A stretch of DNA of 64,000 bases from Catellatospora methionotrophica (GCF_011297335.1 NZ_JAAOTJ010000009.1:186001-250000), one strand, 5' to 3'; numbered from the stretch's first letter, positions 34,522-43,947 are shown. Notes: generated by a model from the sequence alone, not told the origin. Made by a program: numbers and translations.

Positions 34522-34552
34522 GGCCGACCCCGCCGAACCGGCCGGGTCGGCC
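34522..34552. terminator. Hairpin between convergent ROK and ABC permease genes
   Basis: GGCCGACCC (34522-34530) pairs with GGGTCGGCC (34544-34552), 9 bp with a 13-nt loop, placed between gene ends at 34512 (+) and 34563 (-). Suited to stop transcription from both sides. Confidence 0.6.
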
Positions 34553-34562
34553 CCGCCGGGGA

Positions 34563-35537
34563 TCAGGTGAGGTCGCGGCGGCGGAAGTTCGCGAACGCGG
34601 CGACGGTGAGCACCGCGGTCAGCCCGGCCAGGACCATGCCGCCGCTCAGCCGGGTGATCACCAGGTCGCCCGCGCCGTCGAGGCCGGTCCAGTACTTCAG
34701 GTCGCCGGTGACGAACGCGGACAGGTAGCTGGACAGGAAGTACGGGTCGTACGGGAGCATGCCGCCGATCTCGAAGACGATGCGCGCGCCCGCCTCCCAG
34801 ATGAGGAAGTAGCCGACCGCGATGCCCAGCGCGGCCGCCGTGTGCCGGGCCAGCGTGGCCAGCGCGAAGGCGCACGCGGCCGAGGCAGTCGACAGCGCGA
34901 TCCCGCGTCCGCAGAGCGCCAGCAGTTCGCCCCAGAACGCCGCGCCGGTGTCGCCGGTCCAGCCCGAGGTGTACGCGATCAGGTAGAACGCGCCGACGTA
35001 CAGCACCGTGAACACGAGCGAGAACGCCACCACGCAGCCGGTCAGCGCGGCGAGTTTCGCGCCCAGGATCGACGAGCGCTGCGGCCGCCACAGCAGCAGG
35101 TTGGTGATGCCGCCGCTGCTCATCTCCGCCCCGATGAACGACGCGGCGATCACGAACGCGAAGAAGCTCAGGTACACCGCCAGGAAGACGGTCAGGCCCG
35201 AGATCTCCTGCGTGAACACGAACGCGTCCTCGAGGTAGAGCTCCGGCCGGATGTGGGAGGCGTCGGCGGCGACGTCACAGCCCTGCCGGAACGCGGCCTC
35301 CGCTGCCTCCCTGTCCTCGACGAACGCCTCCTGGCAGGTCACCTTGAACTGGGCGAGGCTGTTGCGCCGCTCCTGGGCGGTCCGCTCCGCGGCGGCCCAG
35401 GCGTCGCCGGTCGGCCGGGTGGAGTTGGCCAGGGTGGTCGCGGCGGTGATCCCGAAGACGGCGAACAGCCCGATCACCATGATGACGGTGAAGCGGCGCG
35501 ACAGCAGGCGGCTCACCTCGGCGCGTACCAGATTCAT
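34563..35537 (-). CDS. ABC-2 type transporter permease
   Basis: 324 residues from the ATG at 35537. An amphipathic start (MNLVRAEVSRLLSRRF) runs into a first TM helix (VIMVIGLFAVFGITAATTL). An outside loop of about 110 residues follows, then five more TM helices (FLAVYLSFFAFVIAASFIGAEM, AALTGCVVAFSLVFTVLYVGAF, and others). The start codon overlaps the ATPase stop by 4 nt, so the pair is translationally coupled. Typical exporter of drugs, lipids or peptides; the cargo is unknown. The frame extends upstream over the ATPase gene, but that part is a shadow. Confidence 0.88.
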   Translation of the reverse strand: MNLVRAEVSRLLSRRFTVIMVIGLFAVFGITAATTLANSTRPTGDAWAAAERTAQERRNSLAQFKVTCQEAFVEDREAAEAAFRQGCDVAADASHIRPELYLEDAFVFTQEISGLTVFLAVYLSFFAFVIAASFIGAEMSSGGITNLLLWRPQRSSILGAKLAALTGCVVAFSLVFTVLYVGAFYLIAYTSGWTGDTGAAFWGELLALCGRGIALSTASAACAFALATLARHTAAALGIAVGYFLIWEAGARIVFEIGGMLPYDPYFLSSYLSAFVTGDLKYWTGLDGAGDLVITRLSGGMVLAGLTAVLTVAAFANFRRRDLT

Positions 35538-36541
35538 GCCTTCTCCTCGCTTCGCACGTCGAGGTCGATGACGCTGTCCGTGGGCGGTCGGCGGCGGGCC
35601 GGTATCGCGATCTGCGGTGGGGCGTCGGGCGCGGGCCGGGTGCCGGTGAGGTCCAGGAAGACGCTCTCCAGGTCGGGGGTGAGCGGCGTCAGCTCGGTCA
35701 GCCACAGGCCGGCCTGGCCGAGCGTCTCGCTGATCGCGGCCGGGCCGCTGACGCCGCCGACGAACAGCGCGCCCTCGGCGATGCGCACCGTCGCGCCCGC
35801 CGCCCGCAGCAGCCCGGCGGCCCGTTCGGTGTCGGCGACCCGCACCAGGTGCTCACCGGTGTCGTGCCCGGCCAGCACCACCGAGACCGGGCCGTGGGCG
35901 ACCCGCCGGCCGCGGTCGATGATGGTGACCGCGTCGCAGACCTGCTCGATCTCCGACAGCAGGTGGCTCGACAACAGCACGGTGACACCCTGCGCGGCGA
36001 GATCGCTCATCAGGGTGCGCATGGCGTGGATGCCGGAAGGGTCCAGCCCGTTCGCGGGCTCGTCCAGGATCAGCAGCTCCGGCCGCTTGAGCAGGGCCGA
36101 GGCGACGGCGAGCCGCTGGCGCATGCCCAGCGAGTACACCTTGACCGGCTCGTCGGCGCGGTCGCGCAGCCCGACGGCGGTCAGCGCCTCGTCGACCCGC
36201 CCCCGGGGCAGCCCGCCCGCGGTGGCCAGCAACTGCAGGGTCTTGCGACCGCTGAACGGGGTGAAGAACGCGGGACTCTCCACGATCGCGCCGACCCGGT
36301 GCGCCACCGCGCCGAACTCGGTGCTGGGCCGGTCCAGGATGCGCAGCACGCCCTCGTCGGGCCGCAGCAGGCCGAGCAGCGTACGCAGGGTGGTGGTCTT
36401 GCCCGAGCCGTTGGGGCCGAGGAACCCGTGGACCTGGCCCTTCTCGACGTACATGTCGAATCCGTCGAGCGCGGTCTTGTCGTCACGCCACAGGCTGCCG
36501 AACGTCTTGCACAGCCCGTTGATCTCGATCACGGCGGTCAC
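35534..36541 (-). CDS. ABC transporter ATP-binding protein (DrrA/CcmA-type)
   Basis: 335 residues from the GTG at 36541 with GGGGAGG four bases upstream. Walker A GPNGSGKTT, signature YSLGMRQRLAVA (a common ABC-2 variant of LSGGQ), Walker B LLILDEPANGLDPSG, and a C-terminal ~90-residue extension typical of DrrA-type exporters. It powers the permease encoded next. Confidence 0.9.
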   Translation of the reverse strand: MTAVIEINGLCKTFGSLWRDDKTALDGFDMYVEKGQVHGFLGPNGSGKTTTLRTLLGLLRPDEGVLRILDRPSTEFGAVAHRVGAIVESPAFFTPFSGRKTLQLLATAGGLPRGRVDEALTAVGLRDRADEPVKVYSLGMRQRLAVASALLKRPELLILDEPANGLDPSGIHAMRTLMSDLAAQGVTVLLSSHLLSEIEQVCDAVTIIDRGRRVAHGPVSVVLAGHDTGEHLVRVADTERAAGLLRAAGATVRIAEGALFVGGVSGPAAISETLGQAGLWLTELTPLTPDLESVFLDLTGTRPAPDAPPQIAIPARRRPPTDSVIDLDVRSEEKA

Positions 36542-36676
36542 AGCGCCTCCCCATCGGTCTGTGTGCCACGCCACCGTATGTGATGCGGCGTCGCCCGTGG
36601 GGTCGGTCAGCGGCCCGGACTGTGATCTGGCTGGCACGTCGCACCTGTGCGGCGGCGGCCGTGATTGGATATCGGC

Positions 36677-37525
36677 GTGTCAGGACTGCACCGCGTTGCT
36701 CAGACCGTCCCCGAGGTGAACCGGGCGGTCGCCCCGGACGACCCCGATCTCGTCATCGCCGCCGAGGGCGTCGATGTCGTGCGCGAAGGCAAGCACCTGC
36801 TACGGGACATCTCGTGGCGGGTCGAGCTGGACGAGCGCTGGGTGGTGCTCGGGCCCAACGGTGCGGGCAAGACCACGCTGCTGCACCTGGCCGCGGGCCG
36901 CGCGCACCCGACCAAGGGCGCGGTGTACGTGCTCGGCGAGCGCATCGGCCGCGTCGACATGCACGAGTTGCGCACCCGGATCGGGCTGTCCACGGCCGCG
37001 CTCGCCGAGCGGGTGCCGCCGGCCGAGCTGGTCCGCGACGTGGTGGTCACCGCGTCGTGGTCGGTGGTGGGGCGCTTCCGGGAGTCGTACGACCCGATGG
37101 ACGAGGCCCGCGCCGAGGCGCTGCTGGCCGAATGGGGCATGGCCGGGCTGGCGCAGCGCCAGTACGGCACGCTGTCGGAGGGCGAGCGCAAGCGCACCCA
37201 GATCGCCCGCGCCCTGATGACCGACCCGGAGCTGCTGCTGCTCGACGAGCCCGCCGCCGGGCTGGACCTGGGCGGCCGCGAGGACCTGGTGGCCCGGCTG
37301 TCCGAGCTGGCCGCCGACCCGGACGCGCCCGCGCTGGTGCTGGTCACCCACCATGTCGAGGAGATCCCGCCGAGCTTCACCCACGCGCTGCTGCTGCGCG
37401 AGGGCGGCATCGTGGCGGCCGGGCCGATCCCGCAGACGATCACCTCGGACAACCTGTCGGCGACGTTCGGCCTGCCGCTGGAGGTCGCCTCGACCGGAGG
37501 CCGGTTCACCGCCCGCGCCCGCTGA
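36677..37525 (+). CDS. ABC transporter ATP-binding protein, stand-alone
   Basis: 282 residues from the GTG at 36677. Walker A GPNGAGKTT, signature LSEGERKR, Walker B LLLLDEPAAGLDLGG and switch His in LVTHHVEEIP. The LSEGERKR form and the ending resemble actinobacterial ABC ATPases related to iron/molybdate importers such as YlmA/ModF. No permease gene is adjacent on this strand. The N-terminal 25 residues are not part of the domain; TTG 36665 is an alternative start. Confidence 0.86.
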   Translation: MSGLHRVAQTVPEVNRAVAPDDPDLVIAAEGVDVVREGKHLLRDISWRVELDERWVVLGPNGAGKTTLLHLAAGRAHPTKGAVYVLGERIGRVDMHELRTRIGLSTAALAERVPPAELVRDVVVTASWSVVGRFRESYDPMDEARAEALLAEWGMAGLAQRQYGTLSEGERKRTQIARALMTDPELLLLDEPAAGLDLGGREDLVARLSELAADPDAPALVLVTHHVEEIPPSFTHALLLREGGIVAAGPIPQTITSDNLSATFGLPLEVASTGGRFTARAR

Positions 37526-37575
37526 CGTCCGCCGAAGCGGCACGGGCCTTGCCTTGACCGGTCACGATCGTAGGT

Positions 37576-37953
37576 ATGCGCACGCTCCTGAACATCCTGT
37601 GGTTCATCTTCGGCAGCGGCTTCCTGCTGGCCATCGCGTACGGGCTGGCCGGCATCATCTGCTTCGTCCTGATCGTGACCATCCCGTTCGGCGTGGCCTC
37701 GTTCCGGATCGCCCGGTACGCGCTCTGGCCGTTCGGCTACACGATCGTGGAGAAGCCGAGTTCGGGGCTCGCCTCCACGCTCGCCAACGTCGTCTGGCTG
37801 ATCGTGGCGGGCTGGTGGCTGGCGCTGACGCACATCGTCACCGGCGTCGCCCAGTGCATCACCATCATCGGCATCCCGTTCGGCGTCGCCAACTTCAAGC
37901 TGGTCCCCGCCGCCCTGTGGCCGCTGGGCCGAGAGATCGTCGAACGCCCCTGA
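37576..37953 (+). CDS. YccF-domain membrane protein
   Basis: 125 residues with about four hydrophobic helices. The YccF domain is present twice in short form: TIPFGVASFRIARYALWPFG (about 35-54) and GIPFGVANFKLVPAALWPLG (about 97-116), an internal duplication typical of the family. Function unknown; inner membrane. The gene ends 33 bp before family B hairpin copy 2. Confidence 0.88.
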   Translation: MRTLLNILWFIFGSGFLLAIAYGLAGIICFVLIVTIPFGVASFRIARYALWPFGYTIVEKPSSGLASTLANVVWLIVAGWWLALTHIVTGVAQCITIIGIPFGVANFKLVPAALWPLGREIVERP

Positions 37954-37986
37954 TCGCCCCGGCCCGGTCGGCCGGCCCCGCTTTTG

Positions 37987-38051
37987 ATAGACGCTGGCCT
38001 ATTACGTCGAGTTTGATCTACAAATAATCGATGTAATAGGCCAGCGTCTAT
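37987..38051. repeat. Intergenic inverted repeat, family B copy 2 (24-bp stem, 17-nt loop)
   Basis: Arm 37987-38010 (ATAGACGCTGGCCTATTACG...) pairs with 38028-38051 with a single G-U and a 17-nt loop. It lies between convergent gene ends at 37953 (+) and 38074 (-). It is almost identical to the copy at 51187, loop included, 13 kb away. Confidence 0.87.
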
Positions 38052-38073
38052 GTAGGGCAATGTCGGTGCAGGG

Positions 38074-38550
38074 TCAGCGGTGCTGTTCCAGGGCGCGCTG
38101 GATGGAGCGGTAGATGCGGCCGAAGCGGGCCTCGTCGTTCACGCGGAGCAGGAGCAGCTCGCGGCCGCGCCACACCGCCCAGATCTCGTGCATGGCGATG
38201 CCCTGGTCGTAGCTGTGGTCGAGGCGGTGCAGGGTCCATTCGAGGGCGGGGCCGGCCAGGCCGACCAGCAGCACCACGATGGCCAGCGGCACCAGCACCC
38301 GGCCCGCCGCCCCGGAGTCGCCGACGGTGGTGGCGACCAGGTAGATGAGCCCGAGCAGGGTCAGCGCCGCGCCGACCACGAGGCCCGCGTTGAGGGCGCC
38401 CCGGCCGGCCATCCGGCGCATGGACCGCGGATCCGCGGTGATCTCGCGGTGCCAGACGTACTCCAGGTCCCCGAGCTGGAAGACGCGGTCGTGGATGTGG
38501 ATCGCGGTGGAGGTGACTTCCACCGCGGGATCGCGGTAATAGACGATCAT
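38074..38550 (-). CDS. DUF6232-like membrane protein
   Basis: 158 residues. The N-terminus [36 protein letters not shown] matches, from memory, the small actinobacterial DUF6232 family. Two TM helices follow ([21 protein letters not shown] and [19 protein letters not shown]), then a cytoplasmic tail with [20 protein letters not shown]. Its function is unknown. It is divergent from the enoyl-CoA hydratase gene. Confidence 0.8.
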   Translation of the reverse strand: MIVYYRDPAVEVTSTAIHIHDRVFQLGDLEYVWHREITADPRSMRRMAGRGALNAGLVVGAALTLLGLIYLVATTVGDSGAAGRVLVPLAIVVLLVGLAGPALEWTLHRLDHSYDQGIAMHEIWAVWRGRELLLLRVNDEARFGRIYRSIQRALEQHR

Positions 38551-38630
38551 CGCAGCCTCCGGCCCTCACCGTAGGCGATGTACGCAAACCGCCTAAGATC
38601 GTCCTAACGGCACTCGACGAGGAGGCAGCG

Positions 38631-39404
38631 GTGGGCGAATTCGTGAACGTGGAAGTCGACGCGGGGATCGGCACCATCCGGTTGGAACGCCCGCCGATGA
38701 ACGCGCTCAGCGTGCAGGTCCAGGAGGAGCTGCGGGCCGCGGCGCTGGCCGTGACCGCGGACAGCCGGATCGCCGCCGTCGTCGTCTACGGCGGGCCGAA
38801 GGTCTTCGCGGCGGGCGCCGACATCAAAGAGATGGCAGACATGTCGTACGTGGACATGTCCGCTCGTGCCGGTGCGCTGAGCAGCGCCTTCGACGCCATC
38901 GCGCGCATCCCGAAACCGGTCGTCGCGGCGATCACCGGTTACGCCCTGGGCGGCGGCTGCGAGCTGGCGCTGGCCTGTGACTGGCGGGTCGTCGCCGAGG
39001 ACGCCAAACTCGGCCAGCCCGAGATCAAGCTGGGCATCATCCCCGGCGCGGGCGGCACCCAGCGGCTGGCGCGGCTGATCGGCCCGGCCAAGGCCAAGGA
39101 CATCATCTTCACCGGCCGTATGGTCGACGCCGAGGAGGCTCTGGAGATCGGGCTCGCCGACCGGGTGTGCGCCGCCGAGATGGTGTACGACCAGGCCAAG
39201 GCTCTGGTCGCCGGTTTCGTGAACGGCCCCGCGCAGGCGCTGAAGGCGGCGAAGCTGGCCATCGACGGCGGCCTGGACCACGACCTCGCGACGGGTCTGG
39301 CCTGGGAGTCCCAGCTGTTCGCGGCGCTGTTCGCCACCGAGGACCGGCGCGAGGGCATGACCGCGTTCGTGGAGCGCCGCCAGGCCAAGTTCATCGGCCG
39401 CTGA
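38631..39404 (+). CDS. Enoyl-CoA hydratase/isomerase (crotonase family)
   Basis: 257 residues from the GTG at 38631 with GGAGG upstream. The crotonase oxyanion and catalytic blocks are present: [13 protein letters not shown], then [20 protein letters not shown], then [24 protein letters not shown] with the catalytic Glu. It hydrates 2-enoyl-CoA, for example crotonyl-CoA to 3-hydroxybutyryl-CoA. That would supply the missing step between the dehydrogenase at 1-1235 and Ccr, although it lies 32 kb from them. A TAAGAT sequence about 30 bases upstream may be the -10. Confidence 0.93.
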   Translation: MGEFVNVEVDAGIGTIRLERPPMNALSVQVQEELRAAALAVTADSRIAAVVVYGGPKVFAAGADIKEMADMSYVDMSARAGALSSAFDAIARIPKPVVAAITGYALGGGCELALACDWRVVAEDAKLGQPEIKLGIIPGAGGTQRLARLIGPAKAKDIIFTGRMVDAEEALEIGLADRVCAAEMVYDQAKALVAGFVNGPAQALKAAKLAIDGGLDHDLATGLAWESQLFAALFATEDRREGMTAFVERRQAKFIGR

Positions 39405-39574
39405 GTCCGGCCACCGGGCGGCGCGCCGGGCCTCGGCCCTGAACACCGCCCGGTCACAGCCGCCGCGTCGCCGCCGACCGCGACGCGGTGCGGCATTGCG
39501 TTCGCGATTTCGTGAGTCCTCTTCATATTTTCTCGCGTGCTGGATAGGCTCCCGGCACACGAAGGGACACGGTC

Positions 39575-41200
39575 ATGGCTTCTGACAGCGCTGTTTCCGG
39601 CCACGGTGGACAGCTCGCGCTGGCCGCGTTGCAGGCCGCGGGCGTACGCGAGATGTTCACCCTCTCCGGCGGGCACGTCTTCCCGCTATACGACGCGGCC
39701 CATCAGGAAGGCTTCCCGCTCTACGACGTACGGCACGAGCAGACCGCCGTGTTCGCCGCCGAGGCGGTGGCCAAACTGCAGCGCCGTCCCGGCGTCGCGG
39801 TGCTCACCGCCGGTCCCGGCGTCACCAACGGTGTCTCCGGTCTGACCAGCGCCTTCTTCAACGCCGCGCCCGTGCTCGTGCTCGGCGGGCGGGCCCCGCA
39901 GTTCCGCTGGGGCTCCGGCTCGCTGCAGGAGATCGACCACCTGCCGATCGTCGCGCCGGTCACCAAACACGCCGCCACCGTCGGCGCCACCGACGACATC
40001 GCCGCGGCGGTCACCACCGCGCTGGAACACGCGCTCGCCCCGCACCGCGGGCCGTCGTTCCTGGACCTGCCTCTCGAAGTCGTCTTCAGCACCGGCGACG
40101 GCAAGGCGGTCGCGCCGCAGATCCAGGTGCTGGAACCGGACCCCGAGCTGGTGGAGAAGGCCGCCCGGCTCATCGCGGGTGCGCAGCGCCCGGTGATCAT
40201 CGCCGGTTCCGACGTGTACGGCGGGAACGCGACCGAGGCCCTGCGCGCTGCCGCCGAGGCGCTGACCGTGCCCGTCTTCGCCAACGGCATGGGCCGCGGC
40301 ACGCTGCCGCCGAGCCACCCGCTCGCCTTCGCCAAGTCCCGCCGCAAGGCCCTGGACGGGGCGGACGTGGTCGTCGTCGTGGGCACCCCGCTCGACTTCC
40401 GGCTGGGCTTCGGCGACTTCGGCGCGGCACAGGTCGTACACATCGTCGACGCGCCGAGCCAGCGCGCCGAGCACGTCGCGGTCGCCGTCTCGCCCGCGGG
40501 CGACCTGCGCGCGATCCTGACCGGCATCGCCGCACACGCCGGGGACCGGGTGGACCACGGCGACTGGGTGGCCACGCTGCGGGCCGCCGAGCAGGCACAG
40601 GCAGCCAAGCACGAGCTGGAGATGCAGGCAGACACCGAGCTGATCAAACCGGCCCGGGTGTACGGCGAGCTGCGCAAGGTGCTGGCTGCCGACGCGGTCA
40701 CCATCGGCGACGGCGGCGACTTCGTCTCGTACGCCGGGCGCTACCTGGAGCCGTCCGTGCCCGGCAGCTGGCTCGACCCCGGCCCGTACGGCTGCCTCGG
40801 CACCGGCATGGGTTACGCCATGGGCGCCCGCGTCACCTACCCCGACCGCCAGATCTGCGTCCTGATGGGCGACGGCGCGGCCGGCTTCTCCCTGATGGAC
40901 GTCGAGTCCCTGGTCCGCCAGCAGCTTCCCGTCGTGATGGTCGTCGGCAACAACGGCATCTGGGGCCTGGAGAAGCACCCCATGCGCGCCATGTACGGCT
41001 ACGATGTCGCCGCCGACCTCCAGCCCGGCCTGCGCTACGACGACGTCGTCAAGGCCCTCGGCGGCGGCGGCGAAACCGTAGCCAAGGCCACCGACCTCCC
41101 CGCCGCCCTCGACCGCGCCTTCTCCTCAGGCGTCCCCTACCTCGTCAACGTCATCACCGACCCCGACGACGCCTACCCCCGCTCCGCCAACCTCGCCTAA
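39575..41200 (+). CDS. Thiamine-diphosphate-dependent enzyme, acetolactate-synthase-like
   Basis: 541 residues with the three ThDP-enzyme domains. The cofactor-activating Glu lies in VRHEQTAVFAAEAVAKL. The middle domain (about 190-330) has a degraded FAD-binding look. The ThDP/Mg motif is GDGAAGFSLMDVESLVRQQLPVVMVVGNN. Annotation pipelines usually say acetolactate synthase, but no small (regulatory) subunit or ilv gene is near. Relatives include oxalyl-CoA decarboxylase and 2-hydroxyacyl-CoA lyase, which fits the acyl-CoA genes around it. The exact substrate is open. Confidence 0.82.
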   Translation: MASDSAVSGHGGQLALAALQAAGVREMFTLSGGHVFPLYDAAHQEGFPLYDVRHEQTAVFAAEAVAKLQRRPGVAVLTAGPGVTNGVSGLTSAFFNAAPVLVLGGRAPQFRWGSGSLQEIDHLPIVAPVTKHAATVGATDDIAAAVTTALEHALAPHRGPSFLDLPLEVVFSTGDGKAVAPQIQVLEPDPELVEKAARLIAGAQRPVIIAGSDVYGGNATEALRAAAEALTVPVFANGMGRGTLPPSHPLAFAKSRRKALDGADVVVVVGTPLDFRLGFGDFGAAQVVHIVDAPSQRAEHVAVAVSPAGDLRAILTGIAAHAGDRVDHGDWVATLRAAEQAQAAKHELEMQADTELIKPARVYGELRKVLAADAVTIGDGGDFVSYAGRYLEPSVPGSWLDPGPYGCLGTGMGYAMGARVTYPDRQICVLMGDGAAGFSLMDVESLVRQQLPVVMVVGNNGIWGLEKHPMRAMYGYDVAADLQPGLRYDDVVKALGGGGETVAKATDLPAALDRAFSSGVPYLVNVITDPDDAYPRSANLA

Positions 41201-41314
41201 CCCCACTGCTCCACCCCCCGGCACCCTCGGCAAGCCCCGCGCGCCCGGCAAGCCCCGCGCGCCCGGCTGGGGCCGGGGGCTCCGCAGGGCCGCGCGCTCC
41301 GCGCGCTTCGGACG

Positions 41315-41364
41315 AAGGAAGGGCACCTTCCAAACGCTTCGCGTAGAGGAAGGTGCCCTTCCTT
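41315..41364. repeat. Intergenic inverted repeat, family D copy 2 (17-bp perfect stem)
   Basis: AAGGAAGGGCACCTTCC (41315-41331) is the exact reverse complement of 41348-41364; loop 16 nt. The same arms as at 21274, with the one variable base pair changed from G-U to A-U. Followed by TTAACG. Confidence 0.85.
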
Positions 41365-41401
41365 AACGCGCCGCCCACCCCGCGCCCCGTGTCCACTGGG
41401 G

Positions 41402-41466
41402 AAGATCGCTGTTTGCGGTCAAAACCTGTGGTTAGACCGCACCTTTTGACCGCAAACAGCGATCTT
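41402..41466. repeat. Intergenic inverted repeat, family A copy 3 (23-bp perfect stem)
   Basis: Arm 41402-41424 (AAGATCGCTGTTTGCGGTCA...) is the exact reverse complement of 41444-41466; loop 19 nt. It sits in the convergent gap between the ThDP enzyme and the beta-helix gene. Confidence 0.87.
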
Positions 41467-41630
41467 GCCCGGTCGGTGAACCCGCCAGCCCACCGGGCAG
41501 CTCCCCCGGATCCCTGCCAACCGAACCGGCGTGCGAACCGGCCTGTGGACCAGCCGATGCGGACCAGGGCTGCGGACCGGTACGGCAGGCCCAGCGGCGG
41601 CGGACGTGGTCGCCCGCCGCCGAGGGCCGG

Positions 41631-43688
41631 TCAGGCGGTCGCGGGTTCCGGGAGCGGGTCGGGGACCGGTGTGGCCTCGCGGGCGCGTACGGCGACGAGG
41701 ACCGCGCCGAGGGCCCACGGGATCCAGACGACCTCGGTCAGCACCCGCAGCAGCGCGGGGGAGACCGGCAGCCACGGGATCATGATCAGCCCGTGGTCGA
41801 TCGCGCCGAGCAGTGCGAACACGGCCACGATCAGCGTGGTCATCCCCAGCTTGCGGGCGGCCGTGCCGCGCAGGGCCAGGCCGAGCAGGGCGAAGCCGGC
41901 GCCGTACAGGGCGAGCCCGATCGGGTGCAGGACGCTGCCCATCTCGATGGTGCCGAACACGCCGACGGTCAGGCCGCCGATCGCGAGCAGCAGGCCGAGC
42001 AGGGCGCGCTTCGAGGCGCGCAGGCGGCGGTAGTACAGGCCGATCGCCAGCAGCCCCAGCAGGACGGCACCGCCGAACGCCCACTTCACCTCGATGCGCT
42101 CCAGGCCCGCGGCGGCGTACTCGCCGTACCAGTCGCAGTCCGACGGCAGGTGCTGGCGGCCGCCGTCGTAGCCGGCGCAGGCGTACATCTTCAGCGTTGC
42201 GGCGGGCTCGCCGAAGTAGCGGTGCGCACCGATCGCGGGCAGGTCGTCGTCGCCGCAGCCGGGCACGGTACGGAGGTTCGTGTCGGACATGTCCGTCCAG
42301 CAGCTGCCGACGCCCTGCCCGTCCCACCAGAAGTTCAGCCCGTTCGGCTTCGTCTCGCCCTTCTCGCTGACCCCCATCACGTTGTCGAGGTAGCGGTTGT
42401 GGTGCGAGGTGTCGAACTGCTGCGCGAACCCGGTGTCGTTGCGCACGAACCCCGGCACGAAGCTGGTCACGAAACCCGAGTACTGGTTGCCGTAGATGTG
42501 GTTGCCGCGCCAGATGTTGTAGTTGCCGCCCGGGTTGACCACGCCCGCGCCGACTGGCAGCCCGACCGCCGGACACACCACACCCTGCTCGTATCCGCGT
42601 TCGGCGAACGGCTTCTTGCAGGTGCCGTCGACGATGTGCCGGTAGTAGTCGGTGTTGTTGTTCGCGATGACGTTGTTCTCGAACTTCGAGTGGTTCTGCG
42701 GCATGCCCGGGTGGTCGGGGAAGGCGCTGTCGGTGGCGATGCCGGCGGTGTTCTCGGTGAAGACGCTGTCGTGCACCCAGACCGAGTCGCCGGCGGTGCC
42801 GGAGTAGCCGAGCGTGTTGTGGTGGCCGTAGCAGCGCTGGATCTCCACCGCGTAGCGCGGCACGTCGTGGCCCCGGTCCTTGTTGATGTTCGAGGCGGCG
42901 CCGGGGTAGAAGGCCGAGTCGCCGTTGCCGTAGCCCTCGCAGTCGGTGTAGAGCCCGTGGTCGACGGCGAAGGTCAGGAAGGCGTACTCGTCGTTCCAGC
43001 GGCCCATGGTCCGGTCGACCACGAAGCCGTCGGTCTCCATGATGTAGAAGGCGTTGAACTGGGCCCGTTGCGCGGACATGTTGCGCAGGTACACGCCGTC
43101 GGCGTTGTCGGCCCGGATCGCGTTGAGCTTCTTGTACTGCGCGTCGACGAGCACGTCCTCAGGCTTCGCGCCGGTGCCTTCGAGCTGGAGGTTCTTCTTG
43201 CCGAGGATGGCAACCAGGTTGGCCAGGTGCGGGCAGGCGAGCTGCTGGTCCCAGGTGAGTACGGGGTAGCCGTAGATCCGGCCGCGTACCGCGCCGTTCT
43301 CCATGGCCGCGCAGGTGGGACTGGCGGGGGCGATGCTCGGCTCCTCCAGGTATACGCCCGGAAGGATCTTGATGTTGGTGCCGGGCAGGTGGGCGGCGTC
43401 CACGGCCTGCTGGATGTGGCGGAAGCCGTCGGCCTGGCAGCGCGTCCACAGCTGCTCGTTGGCGGCCTTGAGGTCGGCGGGGAAGGCGGCGATGCGCTTG
43501 GCGAAGTCGTCCGGGTCGGTCTTGCAGACCAGCAGCGTGGGCCCGTCGGTGCGGTAGACCGGGACGCTGCCGGTGCCGTCCAGCTCGCGGGTGGCGCGTT
43601 CCTCGTGCGCCGAGGCCGCGGTGGCCGGACCGAGTATGGCGATCGCCGCCACGGCGACGGTGCCGAGCAGACGTGTGTATGCCTTCAT
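41631..43688 (-). CDS. Secreted right-handed beta-helix protein with C-terminal membrane domain
   Basis: 685 residues. A signal peptide (LLGTVAVAAIAILGPATAASA) is followed by about 500 residues of pectate-lyase/NosD-like beta-helix: GFRHIQQAVDAA, GVYLRNMSAQRAQFNAFYIMETDGFVVDRT, WVHDSVFTENTAGIATDS, SKFENNVIANNNTDYY, NIWRGNHIYGNQYSGF. Many Cys suggest disulfides. After residue about 540 come five TM helices (VLLGLLAIGLYY ... LLGLLLAIGGLTVGVFG ... LTEVVWIPWALGAVLVA). The fusion of an outside beta-helix to a membrane bundle suggests a surface-anchored polysaccharide-active or adhesive protein. Catalytic residues could not be assigned. Confidence 0.82.
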   Translation of the reverse strand: MKAYTRLLGTVAVAAIAILGPATAASAHEERATRELDGTGSVPVYRTDGPTLLVCKTDPDDFAKRIAAFPADLKAANEQLWTRCQADGFRHIQQAVDAAHLPGTNIKILPGVYLEEPSIAPASPTCAAMENGAVRGRIYGYPVLTWDQQLACPHLANLVAILGKKNLQLEGTGAKPEDVLVDAQYKKLNAIRADNADGVYLRNMSAQRAQFNAFYIMETDGFVVDRTMGRWNDEYAFLTFAVDHGLYTDCEGYGNGDSAFYPGAASNINKDRGHDVPRYAVEIQRCYGHHNTLGYSGTAGDSVWVHDSVFTENTAGIATDSAFPDHPGMPQNHSKFENNVIANNNTDYYRHIVDGTCKKPFAERGYEQGVVCPAVGLPVGAGVVNPGGNYNIWRGNHIYGNQYSGFVTSFVPGFVRNDTGFAQQFDTSHHNRYLDNVMGVSEKGETKPNGLNFWWDGQGVGSCWTDMSDTNLRTVPGCGDDDLPAIGAHRYFGEPAATLKMYACAGYDGGRQHLPSDCDWYGEYAAAGLERIEVKWAFGGAVLLGLLAIGLYYRRLRASKRALLGLLLAIGGLTVGVFGTIEMGSVLHPIGLALYGAGFALLGLALRGTAARKLGMTTLIVAVFALLGAIDHGLIMIPWLPVSPALLRVLTEVVWIPWALGAVLVAVRAREATPVPDPLPEPATA

Positions 43689-43947
43689 GGCGGCGGAGCC
43701 TAGAGAACCTTTCACGTTCTGGCCAGACCCCGCGCCGACGTGCCCCAAGGTCATCCGTTTTGCCAGGCGAGTGGGCGGAAGCGCGTCCATGATTCGCCCC
43801 CGTGCCGGGCAAATCGGACGATCATGTTGCCTCTCGCGGGCAGGTCGCGAGGATCTTCATCTGTCCGGGTGGTGAGCCTGGTGGAAACATGAGAAGTTCT
43901 CTAAACTCCGCCGCGACGGGAATCACACCTGGCCCGAGGGACCCCCC

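Larger units (their letters stand above)
41201..41630. other. 430-bp convergent intergenic region with stacked repeats
   Basis: It holds an 18-bp tandem repeat (41230-41265), a family D hairpin (41315-41364) and a family A hairpin (41402-41466), then a stretch of degenerate ACCGG-containing repeats (41520-41590). No believable protein was found; frames here are short and carry no domain. The longest repeat-bearing gap in the window. Confidence 0.7.

Noticed and set aside
39575-41200. Biosynthetic acetolactate synthase IlvB
   Set aside because: No small subunit or ilv genes nearby, and the FAD-binding part of the middle domain looks degraded; kept as a general ThDP enzyme.
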